This document shows, piece after piece, positions 1 to 9,565 of a DNA stretch of 34,984 nucleotides. Position 1 is the stretch's first letter. Each line of letters starts with the position of its first letter. The stretch is taken from positions 1 through 34,984 of the forward strand of contig JADEXV010000061.1 in NCBI GenBank assembly GCA_015206945.1, read 5' to 3'. The position numbers were made by a program, and so were the translations under genes. The DNA is from Nostocales cyanobacterium LEGE 12452. Lineage in GTDB: Bacteria > Cyanobacteriota > Cyanobacteriia > Cyanobacteriales > Nostocaceae. Below the pieces are notes generated by a model. It had not been told where the DNA came from, made no database searches, and saw nothing but the letters and a program-made list of their open reading frames with translations.

Positions 1-224
1 GTATTGGCACTACTCTCATCTATTTCTTATTTTTTGCTAAATGAATAAATAATCTAATAAATAAAATTAAAACTATAAACAAATTTCTAGCTGGTGTGTG
101 CTGTTATCAGACATAGCTTTCATCTTCTTCATCTTCAGAATTGTTACGGAGACTTTTTGGAAAAACTATAGCATTAAGTGAAAACGGTAGAATGCGCCTA
201 AATAACTAATGATGCTGCGATCGC

Positions 225-1697
225 TTAACCCGATTGCCGCCAATGTGTCGGTGCTTCGATATAATCAGGTAGACGAGTGGTGCGATCGCCAACTGCCTCT
301 CTAATTTGGTGCAACTCTAAATTTTTCGCTCCTGTCAAAATAGTCCCTTCCAATTTGACATCATTGAGATTAGCTTGTGAAAAGTTAGCTCCCATCAGGT
401 TTGCCTGAGTCAGGTTAGCTTGATAAAAGGTTGCCCTATACAGGTTTGCTCCAATCAGATTAGCCTGATACAGGTCAGCTTCCGTTAAGCTAGCTTCTGA
501 GAGGTTGGCAAAATATACCTCTGTTTGGTGGAGTTTAGCTGCATTCAAATTAGCCCCAGAAAGGTTAGCTCCATTCAAGTTAGCTCCACAGAGGTTAGCA
601 CCAATCAAACCCGTTTGCTGCAAGTTGGCTTTACCCAATTTTGCTCCTTGTAAATTAGCTAAAAACAACTTTGCTCCAGAGAGATTAGCAGCTTTTAAGG
701 TCGCTTGTTGCAAGTTAGCTTTATAAAGGTTCGCCCCTTGTAAATTAGCTGCACGCAGACTTGCACCAGAGAGGTTGGCTGAACGCAGGTTGGCTCCAGA
801 GAGGTTAATACGATTCAGGTTAGCCCAACAAAGGTTGGCTCCATATAAACTAGCTTTTAGTAATTTTGTTTCATAGAGAATAGACCTAATGAGTTTAGCG
901 CCACTAAGGTCACATCCACTCAAGTCAGCCCCACGTAAATCAGCCCCACTCAAGTCAGCCCCACGCAGGTCTGCTTGTTGCAAGTTAGTTTTTAGCAAGT
1001 CTGCTTGTCTAATGTCGGTGTTACGTAAATCAAGTTTTTGATCTTTTGGGTCTTCGAGTAAATTACGCCTACCGATAACAGTCAGGGCTGCTTGAATATC
1101 AGTGCGTATTTTGGGGAATTCTTCATGGAGATTTTGATCTACCTGCGGTGTCGGACGCGACCCACCTCTACGCCTGCTTGAGTAAATTGCTCCTTGATAT
1201 TCCTGTTGTTGCTCCCCTTTTACGTGCTGGATGGGTGCATTCTCTCGCACAAAGGCAGTGAGAATTTCCATAATTGTCCAGTGTTCTTGAGGAAAATCTT
1301 GAGCAACCCTTTCTAAAGCGTAAATTGCGCCTGTCCGGGTTTCCACCTTTTCATGGCCAAGCTGGGCAATTGCGCCCATAAAGCGTTCTGCAATCAATCT
1401 GTCTTGATTGAGTTTGGCATTTTGCAGGCCAATTTCTAAGTTTTTCTCAGATGCGATCGCACTCTTCTGCATCGCTTGGGCACGCCTTGCTGCATAATAA
1501 GTATTAAACATTGCTGCCGATGCCAGAAAAACTATTGCAGTAGTTGTTAAAGCTTGGTTTCTATACTGGATTTTTTCTTGAATTGACAACTCTTTAATAC
1601 TGGACAAGGCGAAGAAAATTACAGTCAACGAGCAGCCAAATATAGCTGTTAAAGTTATCAACCAATTCAAAAGAGCATCTGTCTTTTTAGAAGACAT
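225..1697 (-). CDS. Membrane-anchored pentapeptide-repeat protein
   Basis: 490 aa. Two hydrophobic segments (about residues 10-32 and 50-66) suggest the N-terminus is anchored in the membrane. A helical region follows (about 75-215) with a block 'AIYALERVAQDFPQEHW' and then 'TAFVRENAP', and a [13 protein letters not shown] element. From about residue 225 to 465 the protein is an almost unbroken run of A(N/D)Lxx pentapeptides, about 45 units, which fold as a right-handed quadrilateral beta-helix. The family usually mediates protein binding; no enzyme motif is visible. The gene after it on the same strand upstream (2113-2823) shares both the helical block and the repeats, so the two are paralogues. 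Start is the ATG at 1697; an AAGGA lies about 11 nt upstream. The cellular role is unknown. Confidence 0.9.
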   Translation of the reverse strand: MSSKKTDALLNWLITLTAIFGCSLTVIFFALSSIKELSIQEKIQYRNQALTTTAIVFLASAAMFNTYYAARRAQAMQKSAIASEKNLEIGLQNAKLNQDRLIAERFMGAIAQLGHEKVETRTGAIYALERVAQDFPQEHWTIMEILTAFVRENAPIQHVKGEQQQEYQGAIYSSRRRGGSRPTPQVDQNLHEEFPKIRTDIQAALTVIGRRNLLEDPKDQKLDLRNTDIRQADLLKTNLQQADLRGADLSGADLRGADLSGCDLSGAKLIRSILYETKLLKASLYGANLCWANLNRINLSGANLRSANLSGASLRAANLQGANLYKANLQQATLKAANLSGAKLFLANLQGAKLGKANLQQTGLIGANLCGANLNGANLSGANLNAAKLHQTEVYFANLSEASLTEADLYQANLIGANLYRATFYQANLTQANLMGANFSQANLNDVKLEGTILTGAKNLELHQIREAVGDRTTRLPDYIEAPTHWRQSG

Positions 1698-2112
1698 GGT
1701 AAAAATTTTCCTTACAACCTAGAATTATTACTTAGATATTGAGGAAAAATAGTATAGCATTTAGCAGAAAATTATAATAGGTGTCAAAACACTCATTGAA
1801 CTAGGCAATGATATCGCATATACTTTTACATCACGACATAAAGAAACGCTTGCGCTACAAGAATTATAAATTATCCTGGGAGTAGGAAAAAATTTTCGTT
1901 GGCTTGCATTCTACCCTTTAATCCTGTCCCTTTAGTAAGGCTAGGGGAGACAAAGCTTGATTTTGCTGGGGTGGAGTTTTTAGCCTTTAATAAGCAATCA
2001 AGCGGATATGATATTAGACTTCTTGAAATATTTTTGCACTCTTAGGGAAAAGATTTTGAGTTTCTTTACCCTTTTCCCCTTCACCTTTACCCCGACTTTT
2101 GCAAGAAGTTTA
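1698..2112. other. Intergenic region between the two pentapeptide genes
   Basis: About 415 bp, AT-rich next to the 490-aa gene, where its promoter should lie. I see no gene, RNA or strong hairpin here. Plus-strand open frames here and in the neighbouring repeats are shadows of the pentapeptide code. Confidence 0.5.
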
Positions 2113-2823
2113 TTACCTAGAGAATTTGGTTTCTCTCAGGTTTGCCCCATCAAATATAGTGTCATTGAGAATTGCTCCATGCAAGCTAGCTAGATATAAA
2201 CTAGCACCATGCAGGTTAGCTCCCGAAAGGTTAGCTTTCTCTAGATTGGCTGCACTGAGGATTGCTCCTTCTAAATTAGCTAGATATAAATTAGCTCCTT
2301 CTAAATTAGCTGCACTAAGTATTGCCCCCGCTAGATTAGCTTGATAGAGATTGGCCCCAGCTAGATTAGCTTGATAGAGATTTGTCTGTTGTAGATTCGC
2401 TCCTTTCAAGTTTGCTCCTCTCATATCTGTGAAGCTCAAATCAAGTTGCTCATTTACTGGGTCTTTGTTTGTATTTCTTCTGGCGATAACAGTCAGCGCC
2501 GCTTGAATATCTACACGAATTTTTGTTGACAAATTACTCGTTACTTCCTCTTGGGACATATAAGGAGCATTTTTTCGTACAAAAGTAGTAAGAATATCTA
2601 CGATTATCCAGTAGTACTGTGGATGACTATGGCCAATTTGCTCTAAATCATTAATTACTGCTTGGCTGATTTCTATAGTGTTATTTTCTAGCTGTTCTCT
2701 TGCTATTCTTAAGCGTCGTTTTAGCAACTGATGCTGATTTTGTTTAAGTTTCTCCTGAGTAACAGGTATCCGTAGAAATATTTTTGATAGTCCGATGTGA
2801 GTTTTTGATAAAATATTTTTCAT
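2113..2823 (-). CDS. Soluble pentapeptide-repeat protein, paralogue of the gene downstream
   Basis: 236 aa from the ATG at 2823. The frame stays open to a TTG at 2856, which would add 11 residues, but the ATG is the better start. It lacks the two membrane segments of its neighbour. A basic helical N-terminus is followed by '[16 protein letters not shown]' and 'TTFVRKNAP', the counterpart of the neighbour's helical block, then by the shared [13 protein letters not shown] element and about 19 pentapeptides of the A(N/S)LxG type. It looks like a shortened paralogue arisen by tandem duplication. No catalytic residues are evident; a binding or scaffold role is the most that can be inferred. Confidence 0.85.
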   Translation of the reverse strand: MKNILSKTHIGLSKIFLRIPVTQEKLKQNQHQLLKRRLRIAREQLENNTIEISQAVINDLEQIGHSHPQYYWIIVDILTTFVRKNAPYMSQEEVTSNLSTKIRVDIQAALTVIARRNTNKDPVNEQLDLSFTDMRGANLKGANLQQTNLYQANLAGANLYQANLAGAILSAANLEGANLYLANLEGAILSAANLEKANLSGANLHGASLYLASLHGAILNDTIFDGANLRETKFSR

Positions 2824-3113
2824 CAGATTATGGCTATTAATAAGTAATAAAAACAAATTTAAAGTATCGCTTTTTGTTGAATAAATTCTTCGTGTCTGCT
2901 ATTGTTTCATACATAGTCAATATTGGAATATCCTCATGTAACCAACTAAATGGAAAATATAACTTTCGAGTAAGTAGACTTAAGCATACATACTCTTGCC
3001 ATTTCCAATCACCAGTTGTATTCACTAGTCTTTAGTCTTCACTGACAATTAACTCTCATCATGATAATTTTGATTTATTTATAATCAGTAATTAACTCAA
3101 AGTGAATATTAAA

Positions 3114-4307
3114 ATGCAGCAAAATATACAACCAATAGTGAAAAACCTAGTGTTAATTGGTGGCGGTCACAGCCATGCTATTGTTATGAAAATGTTTGGC
3201 ATGAAACCGTTAACAGGAGTACGTTTGATACTGATTACCACAGCATCAGAGACAGCTTACTCTGGGATGTTACCAGGACATATTGCCGGATTTTACAGCC
3301 ACAATGAATGCCATATTGACTTGCGACCTTTGGCGAACTTTGCTCAAGCACAATTGTATGTTGACACAGTAGTTGCCCTTGACTTGAAAAATAACAAAGT
3401 TCTTTGTGATAACGGACTTGCGGTAGATTTTGATGTGCTGTCTATTGATATTGGCAGCACTCCAGCTATACTGTCTGTATCAGGTGCGGCAGAATATGCG
3501 ATCGCTGCTAAACCAGTATCGCAGTTATTAGAGCATTGGTATGAACTAATTGCAGCTGTAAGTAAAAATCCTCAAGAACCAATTAGGATTGCGATCGTAG
3601 GTGGTGGCGCGGGTGGTGTAGAATTAGCGCTATCGATGCAATCTCGTTTACATCGGATTTTGGATAAAACTCAACAACCTATTCAAAACCTAGAAATTCA
3701 TTTATTTCAGCGTGGACAAGAACTGATGCCCAATTATCATCAATCAGTGCGGCATCAACTTCAGCACATTTTAATTGACCGAGGTATTAAGTTACATCTG
3801 CGAGAATCTGTGTGTAAAATTGCACCTAAAATCCAGAATGAAGCTAAAGAAGTATTTGAAATTAAATGTGAATCTGGTTTGACAGTAGAGTGCAATAAAA
3901 TTTTTTGGGTAACACAAGCATCAGCACCCGAATGGTTAAAAACCACTGGACTAGGAACTGATGAGCAAGGTTTTATTTTGGTAGAAGACACGTTGCAATC
4001 TCAAACGCACCCGCAGGTATTTGCATCGGGTGATATTGCCACAATGCTAAATCATCCGCGTCCGAAAGCTGGGGTATTTGCTGTTAGACAAGGTAAACCT
4101 TTATTTGAGAATTTACAGCGAATTTTATTAGGTAAGCCACTCAAACCTTATAAACCACAAAAAGAATATTTGAGTTTAATTGGTACGGGAGATGGACGAG
4201 CTATTGCAACACGAGGCACTTTTACTTTACCACCCCACAAACTCTTGTGGCATTACAAAGATTGGATTGACCGCCGTTTCATGGAACGCTTTCGCTTTGA
4301 GGATTAG
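3114..4307 (+). CDS. FAD/NAD(P)-dependent oxidoreductase, stand-alone 'N-terminal to SelD' type
   Basis: About 397 aa from the ATG at 3114; a GTG at 3102 in frame would give 401. The N-terminus carries the FAD-binding Rossmann motif 'LVLIGGGHSHAIV', and a second dinucleotide fold begins at 'IAIVGGGAGGVELALSM'. Near the C-terminus 'QVFASGDIATM' is the usual FAD-contacting motif of two-dinucleotide-binding flavoproteins. This subfamily matches the oxidoreductase module that in many cyanobacteria is fused to selenide,water dikinase (SelD). The protein ends at 'DRRFMERFRFED', about where the SelD domain would begin; no SelD code follows, only a G-rich repeat and the convergent TPR gene. The electron acceptor and substrate are unknown; type II NADH dehydrogenase-like activity is possible. 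Confidence 0.85.
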   Translation: MQQNIQPIVKNLVLIGGGHSHAIVMKMFGMKPLTGVRLILITTASETAYSGMLPGHIAGFYSHNECHIDLRPLANFAQAQLYVDTVVALDLKNNKVLCDNGLAVDFDVLSIDIGSTPAILSVSGAAEYAIAAKPVSQLLEHWYELIAAVSKNPQEPIRIAIVGGGAGGVELALSMQSRLHRILDKTQQPIQNLEIHLFQRGQELMPNYHQSVRHQLQHILIDRGIKLHLRESVCKIAPKIQNEAKEVFEIKCESGLTVECNKIFWVTQASAPEWLKTTGLGTDEQGFILVEDTLQSQTHPQVFASGDIATMLNHPRPKAGVFAVRQGKPLFENLQRILLGKPLKPYKPQKEYLSLIGTGDGRAIATRGTFTLPPHKLLWHYKDWIDRRFMERFRFED

Positions 4308-4383
4308 AGGCAGGGGAGCAGGGGAGCAAGGGGAACAGACTAATGGGGATAAGGAGAATAACCATGCCCAATGCCCCATGTCC
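4308..4383. repeat. Short tandem repeats between convergent genes
   Basis: The gap holds a GCAGGGGA-type tandem (about 4312-4336) and an ATGCCC(C/A) tandem (about 4363-4381). Such short tandemly repeated motifs are common between genes in Nostocales. No convincing terminator hairpin is visible. Confidence 0.6.
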
Positions 4384-6228
4384 TCATCTAAGCTGTTCAA
4401 TTAGCTCAATAATTTGTTGGTAATATTGGATATTTCCTTCTTGGTAATACAAGTCTGCGGATTTCTGAAAATCTCTAATTGCTCCCTGAGAGTCTCCCAA
4501 ATTCCGATAGACATCCGCCCGCAGGATGTAAGCTGAAGCCCAATTAGGCTGACGCTGTAAGGCTTGGTTTAAGTCTGCAAGCGCTCCTTGTAAGTCTCCC
4601 AACAGAGAACGGCTACGACCCCGATTGTACCAGTCTTCGGCAAAGCTAGGATCGATTGCGATCGCTCGACTGTAATCTTCAATTGCCCCTTGATAATCTT
4701 CTAAGGCATAGCGAGCATTAGCGCGATCGCTGTAAAATGCAGCAGATTGGGGATTGATTTGCAAAGCTTGGGTGTAATCTGCGATCGCACTTTCATAAGC
4801 TTCTAAAGCATAGTGGGTTGAACCTCGGTTGTAATATGCTTCAATTAAATCAGGATTAATTTTTAATGCTTGATTATAATCTGCGAGCGCTCCTTGTTCA
4901 TCCCCTAAAAGACGACGAGCATTTCCCCGATTGCAATACGCTTGGGAAAAATCAGGAACAAGCTTTATCGCTTGAGTGTTATCATCAATTGCTCCCTGTA
5001 AATCTTGCAGAGCTTCACGAGCAATACTCCGACCATAATAAGCTGCGGCTAAGTTATCATTAATTTGCAATGCTCGATCGTAATCTTTAATTGCTCCTTT
5101 ATGATCTCCTATAGAACGACGAGCCGCCGCGCGATCGCAATATCCTTCTGCTAAATTAGGATTGAGTTGTAATAGGCGATTGCTATCTTCAATTGCACCT
5201 TGATAATCTCCCAATCGGCGACGAGCATTTGCGCGAAAGCCATATACTAAAGCTAGAGTCGGGTTTTCTTGTAAGGCTTGATCATAATCTGCGATCGCAC
5301 CTTCATAGTCTTCAAGAGTACTACGAACCAGGCCTCGCTCACAATAAGCTTGCACATCATCAGGATTCAGCTTTAATGCTTGGTTAAAATCTTCAATTGC
5401 TTCATGATAATTTTTGAGGTGAGCAAGCACCAAACCTCGATTATAGTACGCTCCGGCAAAGTTGGGATTGATTTTTAAGGCGCGGTTGTAATCTGCGATC
5501 GCACTTTGATAATCTGCTAAAGCGTAGTGAGCATTACCTCGGTTATGATAAGCTTCTGCCAAGTTAGGATCTAATTGTAATGCTTGGTTATGGTCAGCGA
5601 TCGCTTCCTGATAATTGCCTAATATATGGTGGATGTTACCGCGATTGCTGTAAGCTGCGGCAAAATGGGGATGCCATTGTAAAGCTTGCTGGAAATCTGC
5701 GATTGCCCCTTGACGATCGCCACGTTCAAAACGAGTTACACCCCGATTATGATAAGCATTAGCAATATCAATGTTGATATTATCAGCTAATTGGGTACTC
5801 ATTTCGATAGTTTGGATATAATCTGCGATCGCTTTGTCGTAGTTTTCCAAAGCAAAGTAGGCATTTCCGCGGCTGTGGTAAGATTGCGCCAGATTGGGAT
5901 CGATTTGTAATGCTACGTTATGATCTGCGATCGCGCCTTGATAATCGGCTAAAAAGTAACGAGCATTAGCCCGGTTGTAATAGGCTGTGGCAAAATTGGG
6001 ATTGATTTCGATGGCGCGATTGAAGTTAGCGATCGCACTGCGATAATCTTTGAGTTGACCACTTAAAATCAGCCCTAGATTATGGTAAGCTTCGGCATAA
6101 TCAGGATTTAACTTGATTGCTTGGGTGTAAGCTGCGATCGCTGCTGGATAGTCTCCTTGGAAATTTTGGTTTAATCCTTGGTTAAAAAAATCTTCCGCAT
6201 TCATATAATTTTTTTTGGCTTTTGACAT
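4384..6228 (-). CDS. Tetratricopeptide-repeat protein, 17 TPRs
   Basis: 614 aa made almost entirely of 34-residue TPR units, about 17 of them, each with the consensus Y-x-N-R-G/A...Y..AI.DY..AL.I.P. One unit near residues 130-175 contains a short insertion ('STQLADNINIDIANAY'). The C-terminus ends in an extra helix after the last repeat ('YYQQIIELIEQLR'), probably a capping helix. There is no signal peptide, membrane segment or enzyme domain, so a soluble scaffold for protein-protein contacts is likely. The partner is unknown. It lies 107 bp downstream of the replication-protein gene on the same strand, but nothing shows that they are co-transcribed. The regular repeats create many antisense open frames that are not genes. 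Confidence 0.92.
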   Translation of the reverse strand: MSKAKKNYMNAEDFFNQGLNQNFQGDYPAAIAAYTQAIKLNPDYAEAYHNLGLILSGQLKDYRSAIANFNRAIEINPNFATAYYNRANARYFLADYQGAIADHNVALQIDPNLAQSYHSRGNAYFALENYDKAIADYIQTIEMSTQLADNINIDIANAYHNRGVTRFERGDRQGAIADFQQALQWHPHFAAAYSNRGNIHHILGNYQEAIADHNQALQLDPNLAEAYHNRGNAHYALADYQSAIADYNRALKINPNFAGAYYNRGLVLAHLKNYHEAIEDFNQALKLNPDDVQAYCERGLVRSTLEDYEGAIADYDQALQENPTLALVYGFRANARRRLGDYQGAIEDSNRLLQLNPNLAEGYCDRAAARRSIGDHKGAIKDYDRALQINDNLAAAYYGRSIAREALQDLQGAIDDNTQAIKLVPDFSQAYCNRGNARRLLGDEQGALADYNQALKINPDLIEAYYNRGSTHYALEAYESAIADYTQALQINPQSAAFYSDRANARYALEDYQGAIEDYSRAIAIDPSFAEDWYNRGRSRSLLGDLQGALADLNQALQRQPNWASAYILRADVYRNLGDSQGAIRDFQKSADLYYQEGNIQYYQQIIELIEQLR

Positions 6229-6335
6229 TCTCTAGCCTAAAGCATCGGGATTCTTAACAAGCTTAACTGAATCGTATTGAATTAGAGACTGGGAACGAGA
6301 CAATCTCTAAAAGCTTTGCAATTCTCACAAATAAT

Positions 6336-9300
6336 TCAGAATTGCGATATCTTTGATAACGGAAGAGTAGGCATAGACACCACCTGGTTCGCTTTTCCAG
6401 ACTTCGTTTGCATAATTTCAAACTTCCAGTCTGAAGAGTAATCAGGCAACTCATAACCAACACTCTTAACATGAGCCAACATCAACTCATCTCGTTGATG
6501 CCAAACAGCAAATATTTTCTCCCTGCCATCATATAGCGTTTCTAAGTCAATTTGATAAACCTCATTTACTCGTTTCAACTTCAAACCCAACAAATTCAAC
6601 AGTCGACTGAGTATTTTTATTGCCGAAACCTGCTCTTTCTCGCCGACTAAATTAATACCAAGCGCTCTTTTAATATGCTTACTATGCTGAAAAGCAATAT
6701 TTTTCAGCAAGATTAAATCTGTATCGTTCTCAGAAAATTCGCGTTTGTCTTCGAGAAACTGAAGCATTCCTAAAGCTCTCATAGCTTCAACTTTGAGCGT
6801 ATAAGTTTTTAAATCTGGGAGAAAAACTTTCCCTTCACCCCAAGATAGTTGCTGATGCCATTCTTGCTCATCTCTAACGTGAAAATACTCGCTTTCATGA
6901 GTTAAATAATAGTGAATTAACAGCTGACGATAATATCCTTGTTCATCCTGTAATTTCAGCCAAGGAGTAATTTCTACACCATATCTTTGTCTAAGAACAT
7001 ATTTATTAATTTGGTTGCGTTCTCCATCCGTTAGGGAATGCTTAACTAACATCTGCTCATATTCCACATAATCGATATCTTTAGCATTAGCAACAGCAGA
7101 TGCTACCGATAGTTGATTTTGCTGCTTAATATCTTTAATTTTACGTTTAATTTCTTTAGCCTTTTGACGACTTTGTGCCCAATCTTTTTGAACTTTAACA
7201 ATTTCTAAAATTAACCTTTTGCGGGTAGCTAAATCATCGGCATCGGTTGCCAAAAAGGCCAGGCGTAAATCTCGAATAATATTATTGTGAACCGCATTAC
7301 TCCGCACCTGAATTTGATGCCCATCAGCAATCAAACCATCTTGCATCGATTGTCGGTAAAGGCGAATAGAAGCATTCACTCTTGCAGATAACTTCGCCCA
7401 AGTTCGCAAATGAATCGGGTCATAAACTAAGGGTAAATCTACATCTATTTTATGTAGGGGACTCAGCAAAGCTAAGTTTTCTTTTTGATTTTCTTGATAC
7501 CAATCAGATAACAAGCGATAATTTGTACTACCACTACCAATTAGACCAATACCTCGTTTAGCACACCAGACAACACGCGGTACATCATCCCTGACTCTTG
7601 CTAACGCTTGTCTTGCTTCCGAGTCAGGAATTACCCCTTGAAAAATGCCATAAACCCGATCAAAATGTTGGACATCAATACTAATTCCTGTACCAAGGCT
7701 AGGAGTAACAAAAACACCGTCATATTCAGATATTTTTTGATTAATCGCAGCGATAAAATCAACTGCTGCGTGACCAGGTGTATTTGTTGTGTGACTACTA
7801 ACCACCAGCGTTTTAGGAAATTGTCGCCGTAATTTTTGTAGTCGTTCTTTCAAATAACGTTCAATTGTTTCACAACTATAACGCCCAGCCCGACTATCGG
7901 TAGTAACATAACATTTACGTCCAGCAAGTAAATCCAATTCCAGTTGGTGAATTAGCGGTGTTGGATTCGGTGAATCATAAAAAGTTACGTCCCAACCATG
8001 CTGAGGCTTCCACTGGTTAAGAACTACCCAAGGCGTTAATTTAATCCCTGCCAATCCCTGCAAATATTCTAGTGAAACATCTGATAAATCAGCATCTTGA
8101 GCAATTACTAATCCCCCACTTGTTAAAACTGTCGCAATAAGTTGCTGGAATAACTTTAATATTTTTACCCGCTTATGCTTACAAGTATTACTATTTAACA
8201 GATGCCATAAAGATTGCTCTACTTCATCTAAAATTACTATTGCCCCGCGCCAATGTTCTGGGTTAAGTTTCCAAATTGAATCAACGCACAAACCGAGAGA
8301 CTGCTGAGGGAATAGAGAGCGCAGTATGGGAGGAGCGGGGGTAAGCGTTTTATTAATTTTTTTCTCTGCATCTTCTTTATGTGTTCCCCATTGAATACCA
8401 ATTTTTTCACACAAGAATCGTCCAAGTAAGATTCTGTGAGTAATTAACAAAATAGGTCGTTTTCGACTTTTTGCTTGTTGAACAACGCCTTGCAATGCCG
8501 TAGTTTTGCCCGTTCCTTTCGCTGATTTGACTCCTACTAATCCAGAGGTGGGGAAAGGAATTTCACCTATATAAGGACGGTTGAAAGTAAGTGCAGCAGG
8601 AATACTTAACTCGGTGTGGGGTTTAGTTTGAGCAAGATAAATTTCTAAATCAACACTTTGGCGATAAATTTTCTCGAAACTACTTGCACCCTTGGCAACA
8701 ATAAACTCATCAACTCCTTTTTCTGTTCCTGGAAGTTCGATGACTTTAACAAGGCAATTTTTTTGCTGAAATAAACAGCCAAGTTGAGAAATAGCATTAT
8801 TTACAGCAGCAATTGTCTTGGCTTGAGTTTCAAAATCAAAGCAAATGTAAAAGCTGCGCTTTGTAATCGCAAACGCGGCTAAATCAGGAATTAGCTGACG
8901 ACGGGTAACTTTACCAAATTCATCTTTCACAACCCGATAACCACTGGTAATTCCAGGAATGGCAATGGCTATATATCCTTGCGTCAACAACGTGGCTGCT
9001 TTCTTTACACCCTCGCAGATGATGAGGGGAATGTTCTGTTGCATCACCCATTGCCAAAAGCCTCCAGCCTCGCCATCAGGAGTAATGGTGATATTTTCAG
9101 GCATGACCAGATTGTAACGCCCAGCGACTTGCTGCCACACTTGCAACGTTACCCGCAAACAAAACACCCGCGTTGGTGTGCTGGGAGGATGTTCGTACTT
9201 GATGGATTTGCCATTGTGGTTTTGTCGGGGTTGGTTTGGCTTAAAGCATCCCCATTCCATCATTTGCCAATTATTCAGAGGGTCTAGTCCCGAACACCAC

Positions 9301-9512
9301 CAACCGCCTTCAGTGATGTGAGCGTAACGCTGTAGCCATCCGGCTTTCACCATTCCGGTATTGGTGCGGGGAAGTAGCTCAGAAATCAACAGGTACTCAT
9401 AAGCTGTTACACCTTGGAGCGACCTAAAATTGAGATGCACTAAGTGTAAGTCTATACCACTACTCTTGACTAATTCTTCAAGGTGTTGGGGGTGTAAATA
9501 GTGCAGATGCAT
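6336..9512 (-). CDS. CyRepA1-family plasmid replication protein (DUF3854 plus P-loop helicase-like)
   Basis: 1058 aa. The N-terminal third has the DUF3854 Toprim-like region: 'IICEGVKKAATLLTQGY' near residue 165 and 'FDFETQAKT' near 224 supply the Glu and the D-x-E acidic pair expected for metal binding, followed by 'EKGVDEFI'. The middle has a P-loop 'SAKGTGKTT' (about 326-335) and Walker B 'VILDEVEQSLWH' (about 429), then further helicase-like sequence ('VFVTPSLGTGISID', 'RQALARVRDD'). This order matches primase/helicase-like initiators of Nostocales plasmids. The N-terminus 'LHYLHPQHLEEL' fits family starts. Here it lies on the chromosome, in the same window as dnaA, dnaN and chlB, suggesting an integrated plasmid relic or a domesticated copy. 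The reading frame and the visible motifs are intact. Confidence 0.8.
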   Translation of the reverse strand: MHLHYLHPQHLEELVKSSGIDLHLVHLNFRSLQGVTAYEYLLISELLPRTNTGMVKAGWLQRYAHITEGGWWCSGLDPLNNWQMMEWGCFKPNQPRQNHNGKSIKYEHPPSTPTRVFCLRVTLQVWQQVAGRYNLVMPENITITPDGEAGGFWQWVMQQNIPLIICEGVKKAATLLTQGYIAIAIPGITSGYRVVKDEFGKVTRRQLIPDLAAFAITKRSFYICFDFETQAKTIAAVNNAISQLGCLFQQKNCLVKVIELPGTEKGVDEFIVAKGASSFEKIYRQSVDLEIYLAQTKPHTELSIPAALTFNRPYIGEIPFPTSGLVGVKSAKGTGKTTALQGVVQQAKSRKRPILLITHRILLGRFLCEKIGIQWGTHKEDAEKKINKTLTPAPPILRSLFPQQSLGLCVDSIWKLNPEHWRGAIVILDEVEQSLWHLLNSNTCKHKRVKILKLFQQLIATVLTSGGLVIAQDADLSDVSLEYLQGLAGIKLTPWVVLNQWKPQHGWDVTFYDSPNPTPLIHQLELDLLAGRKCYVTTDSRAGRYSCETIERYLKERLQKLRRQFPKTLVVSSHTTNTPGHAAVDFIAAINQKISEYDGVFVTPSLGTGISIDVQHFDRVYGIFQGVIPDSEARQALARVRDDVPRVVWCAKRGIGLIGSGSTNYRLLSDWYQENQKENLALLSPLHKIDVDLPLVYDPIHLRTWAKLSARVNASIRLYRQSMQDGLIADGHQIQVRSNAVHNNIIRDLRLAFLATDADDLATRKRLILEIVKVQKDWAQSRQKAKEIKRKIKDIKQQNQLSVASAVANAKDIDYVEYEQMLVKHSLTDGERNQINKYVLRQRYGVEITPWLKLQDEQGYYRQLLIHYYLTHESEYFHVRDEQEWHQQLSWGEGKVFLPDLKTYTLKVEAMRALGMLQFLEDKREFSENDTDLILLKNIAFQHSKHIKRALGINLVGEKEQVSAIKILSRLLNLLGLKLKRVNEVYQIDLETLYDGREKIFAVWHQRDELMLAHVKSVGYELPDYSSDWKFEIMQTKSGKANQVVSMPTLPLSKISQF

Positions 9513-9565
9513 AGGGAAAGGCGCGAAGGGAAGACAATGAGATTAAAACAGTAACATGCATCTGC
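9503..9565 (-). promoter_or_regulatory. Leader inverted repeat covering the start codon of the CyRepA1-type gene
   Basis: The first ten bases of the gene, ATGCATCTGC (9512 to 9503 on the minus strand), are perfectly complementary to GCAGATGCAT in the leader (9565 to 9556), with a 43-nt loop between. If the transcript starts upstream of 9565, the start codon would be paired. A purine-rich stretch (GGGAAAG-like on the plus strand, C/T-rich in the mRNA) lies in the loop, and no clear Shine-Dalgarno sequence is visible. Regulation is an inference. Confidence 0.4.

Noticed and set aside
2837..3025. 62-aa minus-strand open frame upstream of the soluble pentapeptide gene
   Set aside because: It overlaps the extended end of that gene and shows no family features.
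4866..5762. Plus-strand open frames across the TPR gene
   Set aside because: They are antisense shadows created by the regular TPR code.
6263..6472. 69-aa open frame at the end of the replication-protein gene
   Set aside because: It is mostly an out-of-frame shadow of the larger gene and its downstream spacer.
6336..9512. Idea that the whole window is a plasmid because of the CyRepA1-type gene
   Set aside because: dnaA, dnaN, a DnaA-box origin and chlB in the same window point to the chromosome.
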